Source: a virus
IMG/VR virus record: IMGVR_UViG_3300043429_001367
Span: 1 to 55,610 of that record
DNA length: 55,610 nt
Direction: 5' to 3' (one strand)
Shown: positions 47,884-55,610 of the stretch, one piece after another
Layout: each line of letters opens with the position of its first letter
How positions within the stretch are numbered: position 1 is the stretch's first letter
Notes under the pieces: generated by a model
Database searches by the model: none
What the model saw: the letters and a program-made list of their open reading frames with translations, nothing else
Told to the model about the DNA's origin: nothing
Position numbers and translations under genes: made by a program

Positions 47884-50462
47884 GCGCAATCGTATTGGTC
47901 GAACAGTCCCCGTTACTGACTCCAACGCCAACCTCGGGAAAGGTTCGTATTGGTGTTGATCTTTCCGGCAATCTTTTTTCAAAAGATGATGCTGGCAGCG
48001 TTATTATTTATGGCGCTGGCGTGACGACAGAACAAGTGGAAGACATCGTTGGCGGAATGCTTCAATCAACGTCAACCATTCAGGCTACCTATGATGATTC
48101 AGGCAGTCTGATATATTTTGATGTGCTCGCTGGCGGCGTCGATCATGATGCTCTTTTGAATTATGTGATAAATCAACACATTGATCATTCAACTGTATCA
48201 ATCAACGCCGGGACAGGTTTGACCGGTGGTGGTGATTTGACTGCCACACGAACCATTTCCATGCCGAGTGTAGGAACGGCTGGTTCCTATGGTTCATCAT
48301 CAGTGGTTCCTGTTGTCACAACCGATGCGCAAGGACGGGTGACGGGAGTCAGTCTTGCAACCATTACGCCTGTTGCCATTGGCGCTCAGCCGGTTGACGT
48401 GGATTTGACTGCTTTGGCCGCTTTGGCTGGAACAGGAATAATTGTCAGAAGCGGAAGTGGAACAGCTGTTGTGCGGTCGATTGCAGCTGGTTCCGGTTTG
48501 ACTGTAAACAACGGTGATGGAATATCCGGTGATCCAACCGTTGCCATGCCGAACACTGGAACGCCTGGGACTTACGGTTCCGGGACATCGGTGCCAGTTA
48601 TCACAACGGATGCTCAAGGCAGAGTGACTGGTGTTTCTCTTGCTTCGATTACTCCTGTTGGCATTGGTGCTCAACCTCTGGATGCTGATTTAACAGCTTT
48701 GGCGGCTCTTGTGGGCACTGGCCTTCTTGTTAGAACAGGTGCCGGAACAGCTGTTGTGCGGTCGATTGCTGCTGGCACTGGTTTGAGTGTAACGAATGGT
48801 GATGGAATATCGGGTGATCCAACTGTCTCGATGCCAAACACGGGGACACCTGGAACGTATGGATCAGCAACATCGGTTCCGATCATCACAACTGATGCTC
48901 AGGGACGTGTGACATCTGTCACTGTCGCTTCGATCACACCAGCCGGAATCGGAGCACAGCCTGTTGATTCTGATTTGACAGCTATCGCAGCACTGACAGG
49001 CGCTGGTCTGATAGTCAGGACGGGAACAGGCACTGCGACTACCCGTTCTGTTGTGGCAGGCACCGGCTTAAGCGGAACAAATGCAGATGGTATTGCCGGT
49101 GATCCAACTATTTCCATGCCCAATACAGGGACAGCGGGAACCTATGGATCAGCGACAGCAGTGCCTGTGTTTACAACGGATGCTCAAGGTCGCGTGACCG
49201 GCGTTTCCCCTGCGACTATAACTCCTGCTGGAATCGGCGCTCAGCCTTCTGATGCCGACCTGACTGCTTATGCAGCCCTTGTTGGAACCGGTTTGGTTGT
49301 GAGAACAGGAGCCGGGACAGCAACGACACGATCCATCACGGCTGGCGCGGGACTTTCCGTGACCAACGGGGATGGAATTTCCGGTGATCCAAGCGTTGCT
49401 ATGCCAAATGTTGGAACAGCCGGGACTTATGGCAGTACGTCTGTCGTTCCCGTAATCACAACGGATGCCCAAGGTCGCGTGACTTCCGTGAGTCTTGCAA
49501 CGATTACTCCCGCTACGATCGGTGCTCAGCCTTTGGACTCGGATTTGACGGCAATCGCTGCTTTGACCGGGACTGGACTTATTGTCAGAACAGGCATTGG
49601 TACTTCAATTGTTCGATCCATCGCAGCTGGCGCTGGCTTGACAATTTCAAACAGTGACGGTGTTGCTGGTGATCCAACTGTTGCGATGCCAAACACGGGG
49701 ACACCTGGAACCTATGGTAGTGCTTCCTCTGTTCCAGTATTTACAACTGATGCTCAGGGAAGAGTGACCAACGTCACTCCACAAGCAATAACACCTGCTG
49801 CAATCGGTGCTCAGCCTTTGGATTCAGATTTAACGGCTATTGCAGCACTCACTGGCACTGGTATTATTGTCAGATCAGGAGCGGGAACGGCAACGATACG
49901 ATCCATTGCAGCTGGTGCTGGTCTTAGTGTTTCAGATGGAGATGGTGTTGCTGGCAATCCGACTGTTGCCATGCCTAATGTAGGAACAGCTGGAACTTAT
50001 GGAACAGCATCCACCTATCCGATCATCACAACCGATGCTCAGGGACGAGTGACAAATGTCACAACACAGCTTGTAAGTGCTGTCTTTGGTTCAGAAGCAG
50101 AAGATTTTGAAGATTTAACAACAGCGACAACAACGTCAACAACATTCAGTGATGGAGCGTCCTTTACAACAGCAGTAAAATCCGTTGGTCGATTCAGAAT
50201 TGGTGTTTTCTTTAACTATGCAATTAACGTAAACAATGCTGATGCAAGATTTAGAATCACGGTCAATGGTGTTCAGCAAGGTCCAGAAAATAGGGTTGAA
50301 TCAAGCGAAACCGCTAACCAAAGCAATTGGGAATCAGGCTTTATTTATTATAATGTTCCATCTTCACAGGCTTTAACAATTGCTATTCAGTTTGCTGCTG
50401 AAACGGCAGGCAATACTGTATCTCTCTTTCAAACCAGAGTTGAAATTTGGAGGGTTTCATGA
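47880..50462 (+). CDS. Tail fibre protein with seven 95-residue repeats
   Basis: An 860-residue fibre. After an N-terminal ~110-residue attachment region (ending in SINAGTGLTGGGDL), seven units each contain TDAQGRVT plus IGAQPLDADLTALAAL, VRTGAGTA and SIAAGxGL, the usual phage tail fibre repeat (trimeric beta-helical shaft). The period is 285 bp exactly. A unique C-terminal domain of about 130 residues (from FGSEAEDFEDL) is jelly-roll-like and probably binds the host receptor. The following genes are translationally coupled. Confidence 0.9.
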   Translation: MSAIVLVEQSPLLTPTPTSGKVRIGVDLSGNLFSKDDAGSVIIYGAGVTTEQVEDIVGGMLQSTSTIQATYDDSGSLIYFDVLAGGVDHDALLNYVINQHIDHSTVSINAGTGLTGGGDLTATRTISMPSVGTAGSYGSSSVVPVVTTDAQGRVTGVSLATITPVAIGAQPVDVDLTALAALAGTGIIVRSGSGTAVVRSIAAGSGLTVNNGDGISGDPTVAMPNTGTPGTYGSGTSVPVITTDAQGRVTGVSLASITPVGIGAQPLDADLTALAALVGTGLLVRTGAGTAVVRSIAAGTGLSVTNGDGISGDPTVSMPNTGTPGTYGSATSVPIITTDAQGRVTSVTVASITPAGIGAQPVDSDLTAIAALTGAGLIVRTGTGTATTRSVVAGTGLSGTNADGIAGDPTISMPNTGTAGTYGSATAVPVFTTDAQGRVTGVSPATITPAGIGAQPSDADLTAYAALVGTGLVVRTGAGTATTRSITAGAGLSVTNGDGISGDPSVAMPNVGTAGTYGSTSVVPVITTDAQGRVTSVSLATITPATIGAQPLDSDLTAIAALTGTGLIVRTGIGTSIVRSIAAGAGLTISNSDGVAGDPTVAMPNTGTPGTYGSASSVPVFTTDAQGRVTNVTPQAITPAAIGAQPLDSDLTAIAALTGTGIIVRSGAGTATIRSIAAGAGLSVSDGDGVAGNPTVAMPNVGTAGTYGTASTYPIITTDAQGRVTNVTTQLVSAVFGSEAEDFEDLTTATTTSTTFSDGASFTTAVKSVGRFRIGVFFNYAINVNNADARFRITVNGVQQGPENRVESSETANQSNWESGFIYYNVPSSQALTIAIQFAAETAGNTVSLFQTRVEIWRVS
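48315..50060 (+). repeat. Seven tandem 285-bp repeats
   Basis: The marker 'ac[ct/gg]gatgc.ca[ag]gg' (TDAQG) recurs at 48321, 48606, 48891, 49176, 49461, 49746 and 50031: spacing exactly 285 each time, i.e. 95 codons. Copies are divergent at third positions, so old. They encode the tail fibre shaft. Confidence 0.95.
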
Positions 50463-50965
50463 GTTATTCATTTCAAATTTCAAGAGCGCCAATAACTTAC
50501 ACAACCAAGTATCATTTGTTTCACAAGGGTTTGAATGTAAATTTCACTGGATTCACTCAAACGGGTAGCATTGTCACTCTTTATTATTCGGTTCCACTGA
50601 CAGAGCAGCAGCAATCTGATATCCAGGTAGCAGATGTATCCTTCGTTGACAACGATCCATTGGAAACAATTAGGAATAATATACTTGTTCCCGCCAGAAC
50701 CTTTGGCCAGCTTTTGATTGATGATTTCGCAGCTGAAAATATTTTGCTTGGAATAACTCAGTCAGGCATGACCAATCAGATTAGAAAAACTTTAACAGAA
50801 GCAACTTTGTGTCTTTTAACTGGTTCTCTTTATGATGCAATTCATGAGGCAAGAGAAATTCCAGAAGAAGAAAAGGATGGAGTCTTTATAAACAACGCAA
50901 GACTTTTGAGTTTTATAAATCGGATTGAATCCTATCTTGGCCTTCCATTGAGCACAGAAGTATGA
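50459..50965 (+). CDS. Tail fibre-associated protein (possible chaperone or tip)
   Basis: A 168-residue protein; ATG 50459 (TCATGAG overlap with fibre stop) with GGAGGG upstream; TTG 50447 rejected. N-terminal beta part (MSYSFQISRAPITYTTKYHL), then helical with acidic end. The position right after the fibre suggests a tail-fibre assembly or capping protein; no family recognised. Confidence 0.65.
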   Translation: MSYSFQISRAPITYTTKYHLFHKGLNVNFTGFTQTGSIVTLYYSVPLTEQQQSDIQVADVSFVDNDPLETIRNNILVPARTFGQLLIDDFAAENILLGITQSGMTNQIRKTLTEATLCLLTGSLYDAIHEAREIPEEEKDGVFINNARLLSFINRIESYLGLPLSTEV

Positions 50966-51462
50966 ACATTTTATTCGTAAATTCAGAAAAAATTGGAAGC
51001 AAGATAATCATGTATGGACTCGATAGCAACATAAGTCATGTCGCTATCGGTTTTGAGGATCATGAGTTTATATATCATGCAATTGGTGATAGGATTCAAC
51101 AAACAAAAATTCAGGATTTTTTCGATCATTACAACCTTATCGACTTCGTGGAATACAAGTTTTCTCCTTCCATCGAAAAAAAGTTTTTGAAAAAATTTTT
51201 GAAGTCAATTTGGTATCAGTCTTATGATTACAGGTCGATCTTTTATTTTGCCCTTGATCGTTTTAAAGTCAAATTTATGGGACGAAAGCCGTCCACGTTC
51301 AATCCCATGAATTCAGACACTTCAATGATTTGCACTGAAGTTTTATACGTTGTTGATGAAATTTATCATGATCTTTTTGGCAAAAACATCTTGCCTCTTG
51401 ATCTTGACTTATCCATAACTAAACCTTCAGACTTGAGGACAATCCTAAAAAAGACGGCATGA
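50962..51462 (+). CDS. Permuted papain-like (NlpC/P60 YiiX-type) protein
   Basis: A 166-residue protein. SHVAIGFEDHEFIYHAIGDR supplies the His in a strand-turn context, and MICTEVLYVVDE supplies a Cys followed by acidic residue, the H...C order of circularly permuted NlpC/P60 (YiiX/YebB-like) enzymes. It may hydrolyse amide or thioester bonds, e.g. peptidoglycan or lipids, at the fibre tip or in the host. Distance between motifs and lengths fit; activity inferred. Confidence 0.6.
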   Translation: MNILFVNSEKIGSKIIMYGLDSNISHVAIGFEDHEFIYHAIGDRIQQTKIQDFFDHYNLIDFVEYKFSPSIEKKFLKKFLKSIWYQSYDYRSIFYFALDRFKVKFMGRKPSTFNPMNSDTSMICTEVLYVVDEIYHDLFGKNILPLDLDLSITKPSDLRTILKKTA

Positions 51463-51470
51463 GGTATTTT

Positions 51471-52199
51471 ATGAAAAGGCTTTGTGGACTTTTTTCTTTT
51501 GTGTTCATTATTTCATGTGAGACAACAAAGACCGAAAGTCCAGGAACTGAGGAAATAAAAAAAAACCAAAAAGTTCAAACGGCAAGACCATCCTTGCCTT
51601 CAAAGCCTTTGATTGATTTTGAAAAGGAGGACATTGGCTGTCATAACTTTGAAAAGATTGCCATGCTTTCCTGCCTTAATCCTGAAATGGAAATACCCTT
51701 TCCTTATTGTGAACTCAATGATGCTTATGCCGTGGTTGGTATCCTGCCTTATGCCTACTGCACCAAAGATCCTGACATAATCGCTGCTCATCTGCCTTAT
51801 GCCAAAAAACATTACAGGGGTTCCACCGTTGGTCTGATGGAAAGATCGCTTGCCAGACTCCGTGGCCAGCCGATCAAATTTTCAAGACCGCTGATCTATC
51901 AGAAAGGCTTGTCCGGCTATAAAGCCTACCAGCTGATGTCCTCCATTCATCTTCAGTATTTTATCGCAGGCAGCTTCAGCAGCCCGATGAAAGCAATTGT
52001 TCAGGAGCATTCCCGCCGTGAGCCTGATTGTCTTTATTTTCAGTATCTGAATGATCTTATGACAGGAAAATGGAACCGAAGTCTTGCACTCGGATCGGAA
52101 GGCAAAAGCGATTGTGGTTATTACAAGCATTTCCAGCCTGAAACCATTAAGATTGACATATATTATGTCCAGCACCTTTTGCGTGAGGCGATTCAGTGA
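51471..52199 (+). CDS. Lipoprotein with Cys pairs
   Basis: A 242-residue protein from ATG 51471 (GAGG upstream). Signal MKRLCGLFSFVFIISCETTK with lipobox IISC. Linker rich in Glu/Lys/Gln, then a helical domain with six or more Cys (GCHNFEK, SCLNPE, YCELND, YCTKDP). Clustered with tail genes. Possibly displayed or in the periplasm; function unknown. Confidence 0.8.
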   Translation: MKRLCGLFSFVFIISCETTKTESPGTEEIKKNQKVQTARPSLPSKPLIDFEKEDIGCHNFEKIAMLSCLNPEMEIPFPYCELNDAYAVVGILPYAYCTKDPDIIAAHLPYAKKHYRGSTVGLMERSLARLRGQPIKFSRPLIYQKGLSGYKAYQLMSSIHLQYFIAGSFSSPMKAIVQEHSRREPDCLYFQYLNDLMTGKWNRSLALGSEGKSDCGYYKHFQPETIKIDIYYVQHLLREAIQ

Positions 52200-52522
52200 G
52201 TTTGCAGGACGGAGAATGTCAATCCCTTGGCTCAAGGCTTCGCAGAATTGAGAATGCGACAATTGACGCCGTTTTCAATGATGCTCTTGATTTTTCTGTC
52301 GATGATTGGGTTTTGGAGGGTGCCTATTATGTCATTAACTATAGCCCTGCTCAGCATGGCAGCGGAAATCTTCCCATGATTCAGGCTTATGAAAAACAGG
52401 GAGCCGAATACTATTCGGTGTCATTCGATAGTATAATTTTACAGGCAGATGGTGCCTTTAAAATCCGTGTCCTATCCAATCCTGATCTAAGGTTTGAGGG
52501 ACGCCTTATCGTGGACGAATAA
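52196..52522 (+). CDS. Hypothetical protein
   Basis: A 108-residue protein from GTG 52196 overlapping the lipoprotein stop (GTGA). N-terminal charged helix, then beta-rich with an end (ILQADGAFKIRVLSNPDLRF) like small phage virion proteins. No family recognised. Confidence 0.6.
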   Translation: MSLQDGECQSLGSRLRRIENATIDAVFNDALDFSVDDWVLEGAYYVINYSPAQHGSGNLPMIQAYEKQGAEYYSVSFDSIILQADGAFKIRVLSNPDLRFEGRLIVDE

Positions 52523-52524
52523 CG

Positions 52525-53028
52525 ATGCCTGGAAGCTTGAGAACTCCGAAGCAGGAGAAGATGTGGAAGAGAGCCAAAAAGCATGTTGAGGACAGTCGCG
52601 GCTATGGTGAAGGTTCCTTCACCGACCAGGACTGGGGACTTGTGCAGACCATTTTTCAGCGGATCAAAGCCAAAAATGAGTCCACAAAACTGAATTTAAG
52701 TTCACTCACGGAAGCAAAAAAAAGAAAGCGCAAGCGCTGTGACTGTGGAGTGGGTTGTGACCGCTGTTATGGCGGTTGGTATTTCGCTCCATTTTACGGA
52801 CCTGGGGACGGCACTTCAGGCGCGGCCAGTGGACCATACACAGGCGCTGATGTTCCGAGTGGAGCCAAACCGGGAGCGGGTGGAATCAACAGTCCCTCAG
52901 TTCCAGCCGGTCCCAATTCCGGGATGGGACCAGCCGCACCGGGACCAGTGACAATGAGCCGCACTTTGGATTCCAGAGATTTTTTCAATGAAACATCAGA
53001 CCTGAAGCGATTCTTCGGAATCAGATAG
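52525..53028 (+). CDS. Hypothetical protein with Cys cluster and Gly/Pro tail
   Basis: A 167-residue protein. A helical basic N-terminus (RTPKQEKMWKRAKKHVEDSR) is of a type often seen in phage/host small virion or mobile-element proteins. A Cys cluster CDCGVGCDRCYGG and a Gly/Pro-rich low-complexity region follow. A dyad repeat lies in the linker coding. No family recognised. Confidence 0.65.
   Translation: MPGSLRTPKQEKMWKRAKKHVEDSRGYGEGSFTDQDWGLVQTIFQRIKAKNESTKLNLSSLTEAKKRKRKRCDCGVGCDRCYGGWYFAPFYGPGDGTSGAASGPYTGADVPSGAKPGAGGINSPSVPAGPNSGMGPAAPGPVTMSRTLDSRDFFNETSDLKRFFGIR
52689..52706. repeat. 18-bp dyad repeat, copy 6
   Basis: ACTGAATTTAAGTTCACT, identical to the copy at 29460 over all 18 bases, inside an unrelated gene. 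Confidence 0.75.
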
Positions 53029-53035
53029 GAATCCC

Positions 53036-53260
53036 ATGCGATACGTTCACAACACTGATATGTATTCGATGAAAAATGACAAATCAATTCAGTATGAGCA
53101 AAGACCTTCGGTAAGCTTGAGAGATGCCTTGCTTGATACTATTGGTGAGGATGAAATTGTTATCGGTGATCCCACCAATTTCAATATTCGTGATCAGGTA
53201 AACACATTTGATCACGGCTGGGATCTTGATGAAGATGATGCATTTTTTATTTTGAGGTGA
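53036..53260 (+). CDS. Small acidic hypothetical protein
   Basis: A 74-residue protein, acidic C-terminus (FDHGWDLDEDDAFFILR). Short distance (7 bases) from previous gene. No family recognised. Confidence 0.6.
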   Translation: MRYVHNTDMYSMKNDKSIQYEQRPSVSLRDALLDTIGEDEIVIGDPTNFNIRDQVNTFDHGWDLDEDDAFFILR

Positions 53261-53263
53261 TTC

Positions 53264-53752
53264 TTGGCTTCTCCAAAAGGCAAAGTGCCTGAAGCAAACT
53301 ATGTGCGAAGGATTGCCAAGGCACGCACACGCAGAATTGAAAAGCGTGTCGGAAAACCGATGATTTATGATGAAGAGACAATGCTTTATCTTCTTATGAA
53401 TCGGAAGGTTCCGACGATGGTTCAGCATTGCATTTTGAAAGTCAGAGAGAAGGTGAAGGGTTCACCGCACGAAAAGTTCATTTCCGCTTTCAATATTTGT
53501 GGCTGGGTTTTTCAAACCTATGGCTACATGAAAAAATCCCAGACTTCGATGGACATGACCGGCAAGGGCATTAAAAGAAATCGCCAGCATCAGAGGGAAA
53601 AGGAAGCATCTTCCAAAAACTCAAAGTATCAAAGTCTTGTCAGACAGCTTTGGGGACCTTCCATTGCAGCCCTTAAAAAGGAAAAGCCGGAAGACAGGCC
53701 GGAACCTCAAAAGCGAACAGGCAGAAAGCCAACCTATAGAAAGCCTAATTAA
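53264..53752 (+). CDS. Basic hypothetical protein
   Basis: A 162-residue protein from TTG 53264 with GAGG upstream. Very basic at both ends (RRIAKARTRRIEKRVGKP; EPQKRTGRKPTYRKPN). Possibly nucleic-acid or virion associated. No family recognised. Confidence 0.65.
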   Translation: MASPKGKVPEANYVRRIAKARTRRIEKRVGKPMIYDEETMLYLLMNRKVPTMVQHCILKVREKVKGSPHEKFISAFNICGWVFQTYGYMKKSQTSMDMTGKGIKRNRQHQREKEASSKNSKYQSLVRQLWGPSIAALKKEKPEDRPEPQKRTGRKPTYRKPN

Positions 53753-53766
53753 CGGAAGGGATAAAT

Positions 53767-54753
53767 ATGATTCCGCAGTTTCGTCAAAACAAAATCTCTG
53801 GACTTAGCATCGCCTGGGCTCGCGCCTGTTGGGACTATGATCATAACTGCTATGCGTTTGTCACCGATGATGCCTATGAGATTCGCGTCACTGATCAATG
53901 GATGATGGAATATGGAGTGAGTGAGGAAGACCTTCTGGACTGCGTGACTCAGGTTGAGGAAGCCCTGGGCTCTCCTGAAGAGTATCGTCCATCGCTTGGT
54001 CTTTTCAAAAACTCGGGTTACTCAAACATTGGAACAACCATCCAATCGAGGACTCATCCGGCTGTGCGTTGCGTCTTCACGCCAACCAGCACTGAGGATG
54101 GTATGCCTGATGCCTATTTTGAGTGGTGGTTTGATCTTCAAAACCCTGCTGTCACTGATCTTAGAAGCTACCTCGATAACTTCAATCAGGCTTCAGGTGT
54201 TCGCATTTCAAATGTGACAATGTCGCCTGTCATGCCTTCCTATATGGAAGCGCAGGAATTTTTCCATGAAAATCATGGCAAGTTCAGTCCTCACTTCCGG
54301 GAAAGCTTTCTTTCGGAACTTTGGAAATATCATCAGACTTCCAATGTCGGCTTCAAGCGCAAGCTTTCCGAGGAAATTTTGCCAAAGTGGGTTTCTTTGA
54401 AAAAAAGTCTGAATGAAGAGACTGGCGACAGACAGCAGGATATTCTGAAGTGGATCGACAAATTGAAGGATGTCGTCGAACGTGAAACGAAGAAAAACAA
54501 ACCGGAATCTGTATGGAAGACCATTGGTTTTGACAAGGGACCAAAGTTTTTGCGCGTTTATACGCAGCAGATTCATGATGGTGGTCTTCCGCAAAAGAGT
54601 GCTGTCTACTTTATTGACAAGGAAGGTCAAATCTATAAAGCGGCTGGCTGGAAGGCTCCTGCCAAAGGCGTGCGAGGCACCATCGACTCTGTTGATCCCG
54701 AGGCTGTCGGTAAAATGCTGAGTCATACTCTTGGAATGCATCGGGTTCCATAA
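53767..54753 (+). CDS. Hypothetical protein with IYKPAGW-like C-terminus
   Basis: A 328-residue protein with GGAAGGG upstream. Mixed domain, then helices (about 160-240), then [20 protein letters not shown], a motif widespread at the end of phage proteins of unknown role ('[19 protein letters not shown]'). Function unknown. Confidence 0.65.
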   Translation: MIPQFRQNKISGLSIAWARACWDYDHNCYAFVTDDAYEIRVTDQWMMEYGVSEEDLLDCVTQVEEALGSPEEYRPSLGLFKNSGYSNIGTTIQSRTHPAVRCVFTPTSTEDGMPDAYFEWWFDLQNPAVTDLRSYLDNFNQASGVRISNVTMSPVMPSYMEAQEFFHENHGKFSPHFRESFLSELWKYHQTSNVGFKRKLSEEILPKWVSLKKSLNEETGDRQQDILKWIDKLKDVVERETKKNKPESVWKTIGFDKGPKFLRVYTQQIHDGGLPQKSAVYFIDKEGQIYKAAGWKAPAKGVRGTIDSVDPEAVGKMLSHTLGMHRVP

Positions 54754-54766
54754 AGGAAATTTTGTT

Positions 54767-55165
54767 ATGAGCGAATTCAAGCCAATTTTGTGTATTGATT
54801 TTGATGGTGTGATTCATAGCTATGAGCGTGGCTGGCAAGGCGGGGAAATCTATGGGACCGTGGTCCCTGGATTTTTTGAATGGGCAATCAAAGCTTCTGA
54901 AAAGTTTAAACTGGTCATTTATTCTTCACGCAGCAAAGATCGGTCGATGCGTGAAGCAATGCAGGTTTGGATGAAAAAACAGGCAAGTCTTTGCCCGCCT
55001 GATCTTGATATTGATTTGGTTTTTGAGTTTGCACACGAAAAACCGCCAGCCTTTGTTATGATTGATGATCGTGCGGTTCAGTTCAAAGGCGACTGGAATG
55101 CTCCCGAACTTTCGCCTGAGAATTTGAGATCGTTCAAACCATGGATGCAAAAGGAAGAGACATGA
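54767..55165 (+). CDS. HAD-like phosphatase
   Basis: A 132-residue protein from ATG 54767 (AAAGGAA upstream). [15 protein letters not shown] is the HAD motif I (DxDG) with catalytic Asp; [13 protein letters not shown] is motif II (S/T after strand 2), and [13 protein letters not shown] is motif IV (DDR). Such small phage HADs may be nucleotide or polynucleotide phosphatases. Substrate unknown. Confidence 0.8.
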   Translation: MSEFKPILCIDFDGVIHSYERGWQGGEIYGTVVPGFFEWAIKASEKFKLVIYSSRSKDRSMREAMQVWMKKQASLCPPDLDIDLVFEFAHEKPPAFVMIDDRAVQFKGDWNAPELSPENLRSFKPWMQKEET

Positions 55166-55458
55166 AATTCACCGGAACTGGCATGCGGAATGAACTCAAT
55201 TTCTGCATGGAAGCTTTTTTGGTCAAGGAAAGGTTTTTGACGGATGAAGATCCAACGGTTGTAATCGGTAAAGCGATTGAAGCCATTCAATCTCATCTCT
55301 CTGCAGTTCAAAAAGCCTATAACGATGGTTCATCTGATAGAAATGCGATTTCATCTGAGGTATCTGGTCACTTTGTAGAGATTGCCAGCATCGCAAATGA
55401 AGCAGCTTCTGTTTTGCAATCAGCTTCAGAACCTGAAGACAACAACCGGAGTATTTGA
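55162..55458 (+). CDS. Hypothetical protein
   Basis: A 98-residue helical protein from ATG 55162 (GGAAGAG upstream), overlapping the phosphatase gene by 4 bases. Acidic. No family recognised. Confidence 0.65.
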   Translation: MKFTGTGMRNELNFCMEAFLVKERFLTDEDPTVVIGKAIEAIQSHLSAVQKAYNDGSSDRNAISSEVSGHFVEIASIANEAASVLQSASEPEDNNRSI

Positions 55459-55460
55459 AC

Positions 55461-55610
55461 ATGGGACGTTTAAGGTCATGCGAAGATGCGGCGTATATAG
55501 CCAGTATTGCAAGTGAAGTCACCGATCTTTTCGGCACTGATGATGCTGCTCTTTATCGTTACATTGCAGCATGGCCTGAAAACATCGCAAGGAAAGATCC
55601 TGTTTGGGAT
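55461..55610 (+). CDS. Hypothetical protein (truncated by window end)
   Basis: ATG 55461 with CGGAG 8 bases upstream; open to the window end (50 codons). Begins MGRLRSCEDAAYIASIASEV. No family recognised. Confidence 0.55.
   Translation, partial: MGRLRSCEDAAYIASIASEVTDLFGTDDAALYRYIAAWPENIARKDPVWD

Larger units (their letters stand above)
2341..55077. repeat. Dispersed heptamer GTGCGGT, about 52 copies
   Basis: Counted by eye on both strands: 27 forward and 25 reverse copies, roughly one per kb, in genes in all frames, gaps and promoters. Examples: 2341, 2391, 3685, 3840, 5219, 9126, 14166, 19281, 23083, 33452, 44020, 44050, 53464, 55071. About 5-7 would be expected by chance for this composition. 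ATGCGGT (about five), TTGCGGT and CTGCGGT are at chance level, so the leading G matters. No flanking consensus seen. Confidence 0.8.

Noticed and set aside
48300-49472. Long minus-strand frames opposite the tail fibre repeats
   Set aside because: They repeat with the fibre period and have no RBS; shadows of the repeat.
2341-55077. Haemophilus-type DNA uptake signal as explanation of GTGCGGT
   Set aside because: The 9-mer AAGTGCGGT is not seen; flanks are variable, and genome style and lipoboxes do not suggest Pasteurellaceae.
1-55610. tRNA, rRNA or CRISPR arrays
   Set aside because: No cloverleaf-like T-loops with CCA context and no direct-repeat/spacer arrays noticed by eye; a tRNAscan or CRISPR finder run would settle it.

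Overview
The window reads as a stretch of a large tailed-phage genome with a T4-like (contractile-tailed) head-assembly gene set. Evidence: a large terminase, a gp20-like portal, a prohead protease/scaffold protein, a gp23-like major capsid protein, a neck-type protein and a long repetitive tail fibre. Genes are packed with ATGA/TGATG overlaps and short SD-led spacers, and no stretch over 300 bases lacks a gene. Base composition is moderate (roughly 45% GC by eye). No rRNA, tRNA or CRISPR was seen. The host is probably a diderm bacterium, because at least nine genes encode lipoproteins with clear lipoboxes and about six more encode proteins with type I signal peptides. The lipobox style (LTACG, FSACG, LLSCS) and a possible DUF4423-like regulator hint at Bdellovibrionota/Oligoflexia, but this is inference.

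Layout. 1-7.7 kb: packaging module (putative small terminase, large terminase interrupted by an intein, portal). 7.7-17.4 kb: sugar and methyl transfer genes (GT2-like, three-domain mix of methyltransferases, a capsule-type GT) mixed with a DUF3310 gene, an RNA-recognition-motif protein, a ParB-like/zinc protein and lipoproteins. 17.4-21.1 kb: leftward block of unknown, membrane and lipoprotein genes. 21.3-37.5 kb: accessory region with exported proteins (collagen-like/C1q-like lipoproteins, a phospholipase A2-like protein, a His-rich peptide), ribbon-helix-helix regulators, a minimal DNA-ligase-like protein, a methyltransferase and an RmlD-like reductase. 37.6-46.6 kb: prohead, capsid, anchored CHAP hydrolase and neck genes. 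46.6-55.6 kb: virion/tail proteins, tail fibre with seven 95-residue repeats, a papain-like protein, a lipoprotein, a HAD-like phosphatase and small genes.

Most notable signals. (1) The terminase intein sits inside the Walker A P-loop. Its homing endonuclease is not fused in frame: it is a separate HTH-HTH-HTH-HNH gene on the opposite strand, nested in the intein with its own Shine-Dalgarno and GTG start, while the sense frame stays open through it. (2) The heptamer GTGCGGT occurs about 52 times on both strands (about one per kb, some ten-fold above expectation), inside and outside genes. (3) An 18-bp dyad (A[GC]TGAA[CT]T-NN-A[AG]TTCA[CG]T) occurs six times, with a seventh degenerate copy, spread at 5-10 kb spacing. 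(4) Three leftward genes share a long upstream module and two or three rightward genes share another, which suggests phage-specific or host-factor-dependent promoters. All functional names come from reading sequence motifs; no database search was possible.
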